A stretch of DNA of 64,000 nucleotides from Ensifer sp. IC4062. Lineage in GTDB: Bacteria; Pseudomonadota; Alphaproteobacteria; Rhizobiales; Rhizobiaceae. The stretch is taken from positions 98,320 to 162,319 of the forward strand of contig NZ_JADYVD010000009.1 in assembly GCF_020193575.1 (NCBI RefSeq), in the 5' to 3' direction. Shown here one piece after another: positions 29,077-37,555 of this stretch. Made by a program: the position numbers and the translations under genes. Numbering within the stretch: the first letter of the stretch is position 1; the number at the start of each line of letters is the position of its first letter. The notes beneath the pieces are model-generated. The model saw nothing but the letters and a program-made list of their open reading frames with translations. It was not told the DNA's origin and did no database searches.

Positions 29077-30549
29077 ATGCTTGATGCGCTCCGAGACGTT
29101 CTGGTGACCCCGGCGGAAATGACGGCGATCGACGATGCGGCCGTCGCTTCCGGCATCGATAGCTTCGCGTTGATGCGTTCAGCCGGAATGGCGGTGTCGG
29201 CAGGCGCCTTGCGGCGCTTTCCGCAAGCGCTTCGTTTCGTTGTACTTTGCGGGCCTGGCAACAACGGCGGCGACGGCTATGTCGCAGCTTCCGCACTCGC
29301 GGACGGGGGGGCCGACGTGGCCGTGTTCGCGCTCGGGAATCCGGAGATGCTAAAGGGCGATGCAGCGCGAGCACTCGGCGCATGTCCGCTGGCAGTGCTG
29401 CCGCTTGCCGCCTATCAACCTCAGCCCGGTGACGTTGTCATCGATGCCTTGTTCGGGGCAGGGCTTGCGCGCGATCTACCGGAACAGGCGCAAAGAACCA
29501 TTGCGCAGGTGAGCGAAAGCGAGATACCGGTAATCGCCGTTGACCTGCCCTCGGGCGTCGACGGGCACACGGGAGAGATCCGCGGCGCGAGCTTCACTGC
29601 GGTACACACCGTCACATTCATGGCTCAAAAACCCGGCCACGTTCTCATGCCCGGGCGCGTCCGCTGCGGCACCCTGGAGGTGTTCGACATCGGCATTCCA
29701 GCGCGGCTGGTCCGCGAGGGGGCCGGTGACTTGCGGCTCAATACACCAGTCACATGGGGACTGCACGCCATCGCTCTCGATCCGGCTGCGCACAAGTATC
29801 GACGGGGCCATCTGGGCGTGCTTTCAGGCGGTTCTCTCTCGACAGGTGCGGCGCGCCTGTCGGCAACCGCCGGTCTTGCGGCAGGCGCCGGTCTGGTGAC
29901 GCTGGCGTCACCGGCCGAAGCGCTCGCGGTCAATGCGTCCCACCTTACCGCAGTGATGCTCAAGGAAATTAAGAGCACGGAAGACCTTGCGGCCTGGCTC
30001 AAGGACAAGCGGGTGAACGCGTTCGTGCTCGGGCCTGGCTTCGGTATCGGCAAGAAGGCGAGGGATTTTGCCCTGATGCTTTGCGATCGCAGGTTGGTCC
30101 TCGACGCCGATGGAATGACGTCTTTCGAGAAGGACCGAACGGAACTCTTCGAACGAGCCGCCAGCGGGGGGCAGTTGGTGATGACCCCGCACGAAGGCGA
30201 GTTCGCGCGGCTGTTCCCTGAGATTGCCGCGGATGCCGCACTGTCCAAGATTGAAAAGGCGCAAGCTGCCGCGCGAATGAGCGACGCGGTCATCGTTTAC
30301 AAGGGACCTGACACGGTCGTCGCCGCGCCATCGGGCCGGGCCGTAGTCAACGCCAATGCTCCGCCGTCGCTTGCCACGGCGGGATCAGGGGACGTCCTTG
30401 CCGGGATTATCGGCGCTCATTTGGCTCAGGGCATGCCGGCCTTCGAGGCCGCCGCCGCGGCGGTCTGGCGTCACGGGGAGGCCGGGACGCGTGCGGGCCG
30501 CGGCATGACGGCTGAGACGCTGATCGACTGCATTCCGCCGCTTCCGTGA
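29077..30549 (+). CDS. nnrDE: Bifunctional NAD(P)H-hydrate epimerase / ADP-dependent NAD(P)HX dehydratase
   Basis: 490-residue metabolite repair enzyme that rescues hydrated NAD(P)H. The N-terminal YjeF_N epimerase domain (about 10-210) has CGPGNNGGDGYVAA and DALFGAGLARDL; the C-terminal dehydratase domain (about 230-485, ribokinase-like fold) has LGPGFGIGK, MTPHEGEFARLFPE and ATAGSGDVLAGIIG. It is divergent from glnB across 332 bases and is followed by a RIME-like repeat. The gene symbol for fused forms varies (nnr). Confidence 0.95.
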   Translation: MLDALRDVLVTPAEMTAIDDAAVASGIDSFALMRSAGMAVSAGALRRFPQALRFVVLCGPGNNGGDGYVAASALADGGADVAVFALGNPEMLKGDAARALGACPLAVLPLAAYQPQPGDVVIDALFGAGLARDLPEQAQRTIAQVSESEIPVIAVDLPSGVDGHTGEIRGASFTAVHTVTFMAQKPGHVLMPGRVRCGTLEVFDIGIPARLVREGAGDLRLNTPVTWGLHAIALDPAAHKYRRGHLGVLSGGSLSTGAARLSATAGLAAGAGLVTLASPAEALAVNASHLTAVMLKEIKSTEDLAAWLKDKRVNAFVLGPGFGIGKKARDFALMLCDRRLVLDADGMTSFEKDRTELFERAASGGQLVMTPHEGEFARLFPEIAADAALSKIEKAQAAARMSDAVIVYKGPDTVVAAPSGRAVVNANAPPSLATAGSGDVLAGIIGAHLAQGMPAFEAAAAAVWRHGEAGTRAGRGMTAETLIDCIPPLP

Positions 30550-30550
30550 C

Positions 30551-30632
30551 TGCCGTTTGTTTCCTTAAATCGCAGCCGATTTGAGGGTAAAAGCAAACGT
30601 CCCTTGCGCGTCTGGTAGGCGCGGTGCTGCAG
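30551..30632 (+). repeat. RIME-like repeat, shortened copy
   Basis: GTTTGTTTCCTTAAATCGCAGCCGATTTGAGG, then CCCTTGCGCGTCTGGTAGGCGCGG and TGCTGCAG. It matches the left palindrome and right hairpin of the other copies but lacks the middle AATTCAAAGTGCTACAGCG segment. It fills the gap between nnrD/E and gpt. Confidence 0.65.
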
Positions 30633-30647
30633 AACCGAGAAGGAGCC

Positions 30648-31145
30648 TCAGCCGCGCGTGCCCTTGGCAATCGGCTCCTGGTAGGTGAAGCCCATGTCCC
30701 AGGGGAAATAGATCCAGGTGTCCTGGCTGACTTCCGTCACGAAAGTGTCGACGAGCGGGCGTCCCTTCGGCTTTGCATACACGGCGGCGAAATGGGCCTT
30801 CGGCAGCATTGCGCGCACCTCGGCAGCGGTCTTGCCAGTGTCCGTCAGGTCATCGATGATCAGCACACCCTCGCCGCCATTCTTGGCGATTTCCGGGGAA
30901 ATGCCTTTGAGAACCTTCATTTGGCCCTGCGTATCATAGTCGTGATAGGAGGCGATGCAGACGGTCTCGATCATGCGGATGTTGAGTTCGCGGCAGATGA
31001 TCGCAGCCGGAACGAGCCCTCCGCGGGTGATGCAGACCATCGCGCGCCATTCCTGTCCGTTGTCGGCCAGCCGCCACGCGAGCGCGCGGGCATCGCGGTG
31101 GAACTGGTCCCAGGATACTGGAAAGGCTTTATCTGGAAGAGACAT
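30648..31145 (-). CDS. gpt: Xanthine phosphoribosyltransferase
   Basis: 165-residue purine salvage enzyme that joins xanthine or guanine to PRPP. The PRPP-binding motif is seen as [15 protein letters not shown] (about residue 90-104), with [12 protein letters not shown] near residue 40. The C-terminal [24 protein letters not shown] segment closes the purine site. Complete and of normal length. It converges on nnrD/E with a RIME-like element between the two stops. Confidence 0.95.
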   Translation of the reverse strand: MSLPDKAFPVSWDQFHRDARALAWRLADNGQEWRAMVCITRGGLVPAAIICRELNIRMIETVCIASYHDYDTQGQMKVLKGISPEIAKNGGEGVLIIDDLTDTGKTAAEVRAMLPKAHFAAVYAKPKGRPLVDTFVTEVSQDTWIYFPWDMGFTYQEPIAKGTRG

Positions 31146-31330
31146 GTGTGGGCTCCGGCTTCAAGTCGAATACAGGCTGCGAAGCGCTGCGGCGGACCAG
31201 GAGGTCACACAGCGCGCTTCGTCACCATCTGGATATGCAATACTGAAAATGAAGCCCGGAGCGCAAGGGCCGGCAAGGCTTGTCCGGGGCCTCCGTCCAA
31301 TCATACACGGATCGTCGTGGCGCTGATCCG

Positions 31331-32077
31331 CTAGCGAGAACGGGCGATCGTCTCGATCATCGCTACGACATCGGATTCGGCCGCGGCGAGCACCGCAGCC
31401 TCGCGAGCGCGGATGACGATATCGGTCGAGAAGTTCTTGCCGTCGAACTTGGGGTAGGAGCCTATGCTCGTTTCCGGATGTTTCTTCTGAACTTCTGCCA
31501 AAGGCCCGCCAATATCGCCCTCGCCATAGGGCGAGCGCACAGTGCATGAAAGGACGGGTGCCCCCGTCTGGAGAGTGGGCAGCAAGCTATCAAGCATCGC
31601 CTGAAAGACCTGGGGCACGCCCGCCATGACGTAGACGTTGGCGATTCTGAAGCCGGGCGCCGTCGATACGGGATTGGAAATATGCGTGGCGCCAACCGGC
31701 ATGCGCGCCATCCGTCTGCGCGCATCGGTAAACTCCATGCCACGGCGTTCATACATGGCGCCAAGCAACGCCATTGCCTCCGGATCGTGGATGCACTCGA
31801 CGCCGAACGCCTTGGAGACGGCGTCGGCGGTTATGTCGTCGTGTGTCGGCCCGATGCCACCGGACGTGAAGACATGGTCATAACGGCCTCGCAAGGCGTT
31901 GACCGCGTCGGCAATCGCCTCTTCGTCGTCCGCCACGATGCGAACCTCACGCAGATCGATGCCGACCATGGTCAGCATGTCCGCTAGGTGGCCGATATTC
32001 TTGTCCTTCGTTCGGCCGGATAGAAGCTCATCGCCAATAGCAAGCATGGCGGCGGTGACGGTCGTTGCAGTGGTCAT
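31331..32077 (-). CDS. CinA-type competence/damage-inducible protein, molybdopterin-binding fold only
   Basis: 248 residues covering the MoCF-biosynthesis-like (COG1058) domain: AIGDELLSGRTKDKN at the start and TSGGIGPTHDDITADAVSKAF near residue 70. The C-terminal CinA deamidase domain found in longer CinA proteins is absent here. COG1058 proteins are linked to NAD-derivative hydrolysis (ADP-ribose or oxidised pyridine nucleotides), which would fit the nearby NAD(P)HX repair gene, though this link is inference. The name 'competence-damage' is inherited. It lies 185 bases upstream of gpt on the same strand. Confidence 0.88.
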   Translation of the reverse strand: MTTATTVTAAMLAIGDELLSGRTKDKNIGHLADMLTMVGIDLREVRIVADDEEAIADAVNALRGRYDHVFTSGGIGPTHDDITADAVSKAFGVECIHDPEAMALLGAMYERRGMEFTDARRRMARMPVGATHISNPVSTAPGFRIANVYVMAGVPQVFQAMLDSLLPTLQTGAPVLSCTVRSPYGEGDIGGPLAEVQKKHPETSIGSYPKFDGKNFSTDIVIRAREAAVLAAAESDVVAMIETIARSR

Positions 32078-32556
32078 TGATGCTCCTGACTAGTTGGCGA
32101 TTGTCCGGTGCGATCACATCGCTGTTGAAGCTTGACAGTCTGTTGATCACGTTCTGGCGACCACACGGGTTTGATAAATCCTGCGCCCGGCGACGATCAA
32201 GCGAAATTGCCTGAGGGAAGATCATGATGGGCGCTTCGCACCAGCCGTCGGTCGCCGAACTCGAAGCCGCCCGTTGCCAAGGCGCGTGTCCCGAAGATCG
32301 CTGCAAGATTCGCCTCCTGATGCGTCCGGACACAATACCCCTTTGGCGCGGTACTGCGAGGACTGCGCCTCGAATTTTCGCGAAGGCTCCGAAAGGCGGC
32401 CAAAATCATCGCAGAAGTGGCCCAGTGGCGTCATTCTGTGCTAACATCGGCGCCGTTCGGCATGCAAATGCCATTGGTGAGGAGGAGTAGCAAGGACCGT
32501 GCGGCAACGGTCCGCCGGGGGCAGCAACTGTCCCGGGAAATCCACGGGAGTGAAGA
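32078..32556. other. Intergenic stretch, 479 bases, no supported gene
   Basis: Open frames on both strands here are short, overlap one another and lack ribosome sites or recognisable protein text. Base composition is like the neighbours. I see nothing further. Confidence 0.5.
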
Positions 32557-32799
32557 ATGGCGCGGATCACATATTCGATCGTTCCACACGACGGAGGCTG
32601 GGCCTACAAGGCCGCCGACGCGTATTCAGAGCCCTTTCCCAGTCGCGAGATGGCATTGGCGGCCGCAAAGGCCGCAGCGGCCGAACAGCAAGTCGGCGGC
32701 GACGACGAGGAAATCAGCTTCCAGGATGAGAAGGGACATTGGCATTTCGAACACGCCGATGGGGGAGATCGACCTGAAGCAACCGTCGAGGATGGCTGA
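32557..32799 (+). CDS. DUF2188 domain protein
   Basis: 80-residue soluble protein. The DUF2188 pattern is clear: HDGGWAYKAADAYSEPFPSR, an Ala-rich helix, and the EISFQDEKGHWHFE end. Function of the family is unknown; such proteins are small, often duplicated and stress-linked in rhizobia. The ATG has GGGAGTGAAGA upstream. It begins a group of small genes of unknown function up to 34.2 kb. Confidence 0.8.
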   Translation: MARITYSIVPHDGGWAYKAADAYSEPFPSREMALAAAKAAAAEQQVGGDDEEISFQDEKGHWHFEHADGGDRPEATVEDG

Positions 32800-32888
32800 G
32801 GATAATTGAAGGGGCAGATGGGTCCGAGTGTATTCGCCCCTGACGACGCCGTCCCCGTACGCGGCGACAAAGCGACGGAGGATTTCCA

Positions 32889-33107
32889 GTGCATTACAGC
32901 GTTCAAATCTTCACCTGGACCGCCCGCTTGGGCGTTCATCAGGTCGGATCGGTTATCGAAGTCGATGCGCCCAATCCGAAGGCAGCGGCGGTCTCGTTGC
33001 TTGGGTTGCGGTTGGACGACCACGGAAAATCGTCGAAACTGGCGGTCAGAGTCTGGCGCGGAGAAGACGCCTACAAGGCAGACTGCGATTGCTTTTACTA
33101 CCATTAA
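32889..33107 (+). CDS. Small conserved-type hypothetical protein
   Basis: 72 residues, starting with GTG at 32889, supported by GACGGAGG about eight bases upstream. The protein has a beta-rich start (HYSVQIFTWTARLGVHQVGSVIEV), an Ala/Leu helix and an unusual end with two Cys and two Tyr (DCDCFYYH). No signal peptide or membrane segment. I do not recognise a family with certainty. It sits 89 bases after the DUF2188 gene and may share its transcript. Confidence 0.6.
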   Translation: MHYSVQIFTWTARLGVHQVGSVIEVDAPNPKAAAVSLLGLRLDDHGKSSKLAVRVWRGEDAYKADCDCFYYH

Positions 33108-33248
33108 GACTCAGAATCTCAACCGCGAGATGTTGTGCCGTGTCGGCTCGCGAAAGCGTGATATTCCCGCCATTCGTTGCCGAGTGAATGACGGGAGGTC
33201 GATGACGGGATGTTTTGTGCGCGGCGGCTGCGCCGCCCGGCTTGAACC

Positions 33249-33599
33249 GCCCGGCGTACAGACCCTGAGGCGGTGACCGTCCGGATCGAGAGCAACGAAT
33301 GTTCGGCCGAAGACCGCCCTCATCAGTTCCTGCTCCATTATCACGCCCTCTCGTCGCCAAGCATCGTAAAGCCGTTCAACGGCGGCGTCGTTAACACGAG
33401 TTCGGTGCGGTTTCCTTCCCCGGAGGTATGGAAGTTCTCCGCGTTCATCGACCACAGCCCCAAACTGAGGCCGCCATCGACTTCGAACGCGAAATAGGTG
33501 GAAACGACGCCGACGGTTGGCGGCCGAGTACGCGCGAGTAGAGGCGGAGCTTTTCGCGGGATCCTGGACATACAAGAGAATGAGATTGGGCTTGAGCAC
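33249..33599 (-). pseudogene. VOC (glyoxalase/bleomycin-resistance fold) protein, frameshifted
   Basis: Recognisable VOC/phenazine-resistance-like protein text is scattered over all three minus-strand frames. From a GTG at 33599 with AAGGAG upstream, the first frame gives MLKPNLILLYVQDPAKSSA; the next segment (FYSRVLGRQ) is in a second frame; TVGVVSTYFAFEVDGGLSLGLW and NRTELV are in a third; VNDAAVERLYDAWRREGV to FGRTFVALDPDGHRLRV returns to the first. At least three single-base indels must have occurred, so no intact protein is made. The first frame stays open to 33111 with unrelated text. Sequencing error is an alternative, but three indels within about 200 bases favours decay. Confidence 0.8.
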
Positions 33600-33752
33600 A
33601 GTTGTCTCCTTTTTCCGGTAGCGGGGTTATAGGAGACCATGCTGTCAGTTTCTGTCAGCATTCTCGTGTGGAAGCAAAAATGGTTCCGGCGGGGATGCGC
33701 CTATACGACGTATCCTCTCTGATGTCGCAACACCTTGGTGTTCAACATTTTT

Positions 33753-33950
33753 TCAGGACGCAGGCGATCCGTCAGCGCCTGATTTCTTGCCGAGAAGGAG
33801 CTCCTTCCAGGCGCCGCGCCGGTCGCGAATTTCCCGACCATGCAGTTCGGCTTGACGTGCCGCGATGGCGCTTGCAAAAGCTTCCTTCATCGCATCGATG
33901 CGCCGGCGTCTTTCCTCCGGTCCGTCGCGACTGAGTGTAGCGTCGGTCAT
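33753..33950 (-). CDS. Small charged hypothetical protein
   Basis: 65 residues, starting ATG at 33950. The sequence is helical and charged (EERRRRIDAMKEAFASAIAARQAEL, then RDRRGAWKELLLGKK). No signal peptide, membrane segment or known domain. Its start overlaps the stop of the preceding 79-residue gene by one base (TGATG), which supports both as real and co-translated. Function unknown. Confidence 0.55.
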   Translation of the reverse strand: MTDATLSRDGPEERRRRIDAMKEAFASAIAARQAELHGREIRDRRGAWKELLLGKKSGADGSPAS

Positions 33951-34189
33951 CACACCAGTCTCCTGGCCTCGTGCGACCTGCTCACGAACAGGCGTCCAGC
34001 CGTGAGAAGATGAAGCTCGTTGGTGGTTCCGGCCTGATAGGCCTCGATCAGCATTCTGCCGTACCTTTGCGCGGGCGCACTATCGCGGGGCCATCGATGC
34101 TCGTCGCAGAGGCGATTGAATACACGCTGAAGCCTATCCAGGTCTTCCGGAAACAAAGGCACATCAGATGACGCTTGCAGTGGACGCAC
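33950..34189 (-). CDS. Small hypothetical protein upstream of the charged protein
   Basis: 79 residues from a GTG at 34189, preceded by GAGGG at a good distance; a TTG at 34210 is a weaker choice. The text (FPEDLDRLQRVFNRLCDEHR, then RYGRMLIEAYQAGTTNELHLL) is helical and soluble and resembles small rhizobial proteins of unknown function. It is coupled to the next gene by a one-base stop/start overlap. A toxin-antitoxin pair was considered, but no known motif supports it. Confidence 0.55.
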   Translation of the reverse strand: MRPLQASSDVPLFPEDLDRLQRVFNRLCDEHRWPRDSAPAQRYGRMLIEAYQAGTTNELHLLTAGRLFVSRSHEARRLV

Positions 34190-34409
34190 GCCAGTACCCT
34201 CTGTCAGCAATGCAAGGACAAATTTCGAGGCAGCCTAGCTTGCCAGCAAAGGACGACGATTGAACCCCTGGCGAATCAGGGGTTCGCGCAATTTTTCTCA
34301 TCGGGTGATGACGCGGCATTCGGCCGGCGCAACCGAGCGGCCTCAACGACCCGGACAGATCGCGGAAAGGACCCTGTAGAACTGAAGGACATGAGCCGCA
34401 AAACATTCC

Positions 34410-34438
34410 CTTGACTGAATCTTCTAAGTGTTTGATCT
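34410..34438 (+). promoter_or_regulatory. Candidate promoter of tRNA-Leu
   Basis: CTTGAC at 34410-34415 matches the rhizobial -35 consensus. Seventeen bases later TGATCT is a poor -10. The spacing places transcription start a few bases before the tRNA at 34448. Confidence 0.4.
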
Positions 34439-34447
34439 AGGCCCCAG

Positions 34448-34532
34448 GCGGACGTGGCGAAACTGGTAGACGCAAGGGACTTAAAATCCCTCGGCCTTGG
34501 CCGTACGGGTTCGATCCCCGTCGTCCGCACCA
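34448..34532 (+). tRNA. tRNA-Leu (UAA)
   Basis: 85-base class II tRNA with a long variable arm. Acceptor GCGGACG pairs with CGTCCGC, the CCA end is encoded, the T loop is GGTTCGATCCC, and the anticodon loop CTTAAAA gives TAA. Confidence 0.96.
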
Positions 34533-34559
34533 AGGCCTCGCGTGCGGCCGAGTCGTCCC

Positions 34560-35264
34560 TCAATCGGCAATTTTGCGCAAGAGCGTTTCAAGCTGACCGA
34601 GGTCGGGGATCTCGTGAAAACGTGGATGGTCTTCCGGTTTCTCGTGATGTTCGAAAGACCAGGTGAGGGCGTGCGGGACGTACACGCCCCAACTGCCGGC
34701 TGCCAGCGCAGGGACGATGTCGGACTTAAGTGAATTGCCGACCATGAGGCTCCTCGACGGTCCGTCACCGTGTTGCGAGAATATCCTCTCATAGGTGGAT
34801 ATGGTCTTGTCGCTCACGATTTCGATGGCGGCGAAGAAGTCGCCGAGGCCGGAGGCGGCGAGCTTCCGTTCCTGATCAAAGAGGTCGCCCTTGGTGATCA
34901 TCACGAGGCGAAAGCGTCCGGCGAGAGCCTCGAGTGTCTCTTGGACGTTAGGGAGCGGCTCGACGGGATGGCCAAGCATCTCCCGTCCGGCGGCGAGAAT
35001 TTCGGCAATCATGGATGGCGGCGGGTTGCCGCCGGTTACCTCGAGCGCCGTCTCGATCATAGATAGGGTGAAGCCCTTGATGCCGAAGCCATAGAGGCCG
35101 AGATTGCGCCTTTCGGCCGCAAGCAATCTCGCAGGTAACTCCTTGGGATCGGTGTGGTCTTTTAGCAAATCGACGAAGCGCTCTTCGGTAAGGCGATAGA
35201 ATTGTTCGTTCTGCCACAGCGTGTCGTCGGCATCGAAACCGATTGTCGTAATTATATTCGGCAT
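34560..35264 (-). CDS. HAD family hydrolase
   Basis: 234-residue haloacid dehalogenase-like phosphatase. Motif I is FDADDTLWQNE (Asp8 and Asp10 in the DxDxT pattern), motif II is around MITKGD, and motif IV is GNSLKSDI, with a helical cap in between. The YjjG-like layout suggests a small phosphorylated metabolite or nucleotide as substrate, not determined. The ATG at 35264 begins four bases after the stop of the periplasmic protein gene, so the two are probably in one operon; the longer in-frame extension lies inside that gene and is rejected. Confidence 0.88.
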   Translation of the reverse strand: MPNIITTIGFDADDTLWQNEQFYRLTEERFVDLLKDHTDPKELPARLLAAERRNLGLYGFGIKGFTLSMIETALEVTGGNPPPSMIAEILAAGREMLGHPVEPLPNVQETLEALAGRFRLVMITKGDLFDQERKLAASGLGDFFAAIEIVSDKTISTYERIFSQHGDGPSRSLMVGNSLKSDIVPALAAGSWGVYVPHALTWSFEHHEKPEDHPRFHEIPDLGQLETLLRKIAD

Positions 35265-35268
35265 GGAT

Positions 35269-35859
35269 CTATTGCGCGGCGATCTTGAAGGGCTGGTCGA
35301 TGCTTGCTTTCTTGCCGCTATTGATATCATTGAAATGGAAGCGCAGGACGTAGTCACCGGCAGGCGCGCCAGTCACGTCGATGGTCAGGGTCGAGTAGAT
35401 TTCCTGGTTGCGCATGTAACCCGTGAAGGTGAAATCGCCGAATGCCTTCTGGCTGGCGAGGATTTCGCCCTTTGGGTTGAGGATATCGAAATCCACCGTG
35501 AAACGTGTCTGGACCTTGCCCTTGACGCTCGCTTCCTTCCAGGTGAGTCCAACCGGCTCGACGTAGGATACGATTGCTTCTCCGGCCTTGAAAGTCGGAT
35601 CGGCTTTGGGCTCGTACATCGCGTAGCCCGCTGGCTCGGCCGTGACGAAGACCGCCTTGCCGATCGCGAAGGGAAGTGTTTGGGAAAAATCGCTCACCGC
35701 CTGCCGCAGCGTCTCCCGCGCACCCGCCGCATCTCCCGAGGTCGCCTGCTGTTCCGCTTTCGTGGCGGCATCGGAAAGCGGACCGGCCAGAGCCGCCGCG
35801 TCGGTGGTCGCCACGACCGCGGCAGTCATTGTTGCAAGCAAGAGCAGGCGTTTCGTCAT
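35269..35859 (-). CDS. Periplasmic protein of unknown function
   Basis: 196 residues with a Sec signal peptide (MTKRLLLLATMTAAVVATTDAAALA). A short Ala/Gln-rich helix (about 28-50) is followed by a beta-sandwich-like domain (about 70-190) whose strands include YVEPVGLTW, TRFTVDFDIL, YSTLTIDVTGAPAGDYVLRF and the end DQPFKIAAQ. I recognise the pattern as a conserved rhizobial hypothetical protein without a named family. GGAGG precedes the ATG at 35859. It is followed at four bases by the HAD gene and preceded by trkH on the same strand 89 bases upstream, so a three-gene unit is possible. Confidence 0.75.
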   Translation of the reverse strand: MTKRLLLLATMTAAVVATTDAAALAGPLSDAATKAEQQATSGDAAGARETLRQAVSDFSQTLPFAIGKAVFVTAEPAGYAMYEPKADPTFKAGEAIVSYVEPVGLTWKEASVKGKVQTRFTVDFDILNPKGEILASQKAFGDFTFTGYMRNQEIYSTLTIDVTGAPAGDYVLRFHFNDINSGKKASIDQPFKIAAQ

Positions 35860-35948
35860 TGTATTCCTCCCCTGTGCCCGTTGCCTTAAGACTTTCGGTA
35901 TTTGCCACGCCAAGTCAAGGCATTGCCAAGCAAGGCTGACGAAGCCGC

Positions 35949-37403
35949 TCAGTGCTTCCAGAAGATCGGGGTTAGAATGACGAGAACGGTTAGGACCTCG
36001 AGACGTCCGAGTAGCATCATCAGCGACAAAAGGTAGAGCTCGGGATCCTCGAGTGTCGAGAAGTTGCCAGCCGGACCGATAATGCTGCCGAGGCCGGGAC
36101 CGACATTGGAGAGGCAGGTGATGACGGCGGAGACGGCGGTGACCATGTCGTAGCCGAGCGCCGCCATCATCAGGCTGCCGAAAACCCATAGCAGAATATA
36201 GGTAATGAAGAACAGGAAGATGGCGCGCTGCGTGTCCGCGTCGACGGTGCCGTTGCCGTAGCGCACCGCGTAGATTGCATTGGGATAGACGAGCCTGTTC
36301 AACCCGGAGCGGATCGCGTTGAAGAGCACGACAAAACGGTACGCCTTGATGCCGCCGGCAGTCGAGCCGGAACAACCGCCCATGAAGGTGGCGATAAACG
36401 CGGTCATGACGACGAAGGGCCCCCAAAGACTATAGTCTTCGCTGGCGTAGCCAGTGGTCGAAAGGAGCGAGGTAATGTTGAAGAAGGAGTGTGCCAGCGC
36501 GAGATGAAATTCGACGCCATTCGCCAACCGGTGATAGACAGCTACGGCCACTGAAAACACAATGAGGTAGCCGAGAAAGACGCTGATTTGCGGGTCGCGC
36601 AGCGCGTCGAGACGCCCGCGGACGACAAGCACGATCAGGATGGAGAAGGGGAGGCTGCAGAGCGTCATGAAGAAGGCGCTAGTCCATAGCAGTGGAATGC
36701 TGCCGAAATAGGCGAATGACGCATCGTGGGTTGAAAAGCCACCGGTGGCGACAGTTGTCATCGCGTGGTTGATCGCGTCGAAGCGATTCATGCCGGTCGC
36801 GCTGTAGCCGATCGCGCAGAGCAGCGTGATCGTCACGTAAATGGCGAGGAAGGCACGGCTGAAGCTTGCGATGCGGGCGAATGGCTTGTCGCCCGTGTCG
36901 GAGGATTCCATCTTGAAGAAGGACATCCCGCCCACCCGCAAGTAGGGAATGATAAAGAGGCCGAGAACGACGATGCCGATGCCGCCGAGCCAGCACAGGA
37001 GCGAGCGCCAGAGGAGAAGGCCAGGCGGTGCATTGTCGAGCCCGACAATGACAGTCGAACCGGTTGTCGTAACGGCGGAAACCGATTCGAAGAGCGCCTG
37101 AGCGAAATCGAGGTCGAGCGAGGAAAGCCAGAGCGGGATTGCGCCCACGAGCGAGAAGACGAACCAGAGCAGGTTGACCAGAAGGAAGCCGAATTTTTTC
37201 GAGAACGGCGGAGGTCCCGAGCGGGTCGCCAGGAAGGTCGCCGCAGAGAGGCCACCAGTCAGGAAGGCCGTTACGGCGAAGATCTCCCAGTCCGCATGCC
37301 CGTAGTAGAGGTCCACGAGAGCGGGGATCAACATCGCGCCGGAAAGGTAGAGACCGAGGATCGCCGCGATGTGGACAGCGTGCCGGAAAAGGGTTGCATT
37401 CAA
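35949..37403 (-). CDS. trkH: Trk-type potassium uptake protein TrkH
   Basis: 484-residue membrane subunit of the Trk potassium transporter. Four pore-loop repeats of the TrkH/KtrB family are visible, with filter-like stretches TTTGSTV, ATGGFSTHDASF, TTGYASEDYS and SNVGPG, and eight or more transmembrane helices. It needs the NAD-binding regulator TrkA, not encoded here. A TTG start at 37403 with AGGAA about nine bases upstream is preferred; in-frame ATGs further upstream would add a hydrophilic leader of up to 27 residues and cannot be excluded. Its 5' end is close to divergent ilvA (152 bases). Confidence 0.9.
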   Translation of the reverse strand: MNATLFRHAVHIAAILGLYLSGAMLIPALVDLYYGHADWEIFAVTAFLTGGLSAATFLATRSGPPPFSKKFGFLLVNLLWFVFSLVGAIPLWLSSLDLDFAQALFESVSAVTTTGSTVIVGLDNAPPGLLLWRSLLCWLGGIGIVVLGLFIIPYLRVGGMSFFKMESSDTGDKPFARIASFSRAFLAIYVTITLLCAIGYSATGMNRFDAINHAMTTVATGGFSTHDASFAYFGSIPLLWTSAFFMTLCSLPFSILIVLVVRGRLDALRDPQISVFLGYLIVFSVAVAVYHRLANGVEFHLALAHSFFNITSLLSTTGYASEDYSLWGPFVVMTAFIATFMGGCSGSTAGGIKAYRFVVLFNAIRSGLNRLVYPNAIYAVRYGNGTVDADTQRAIFLFFITYILLWVFGSLMMAALGYDMVTAVSAVITCLSNVGPGLGSIIGPAGNFSTLEDPELYLLSLMMLLGRLEVLTVLVILTPIFWKH

Positions 37404-37555
37404 GCTTCGATTTCCTGGAAACAGTTGTCGAACAGGCCGGTGGCTGCCCATGTCATAGTGGCTTGCCCAATCGATTCGTGTCAAATCGATGGCCTCACAC
37501 GAGGCAATGTGCGATAGCGTCAGGCATCGGTAAACGCAACGGACGACCCCACGTT

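Noticed and set aside
33753..34189. Toxin-antitoxin module
   Set aside because: The two small overlapping genes have the right size and coupling, but no toxin or DNA-binding antitoxin motif is visible.
34448..35264. Integrated element at tRNA-Leu
   Set aside because: No integrase and no repeat of the tRNA 3' end was found nearby; the HAD and TrkH genes look like core chromosome.
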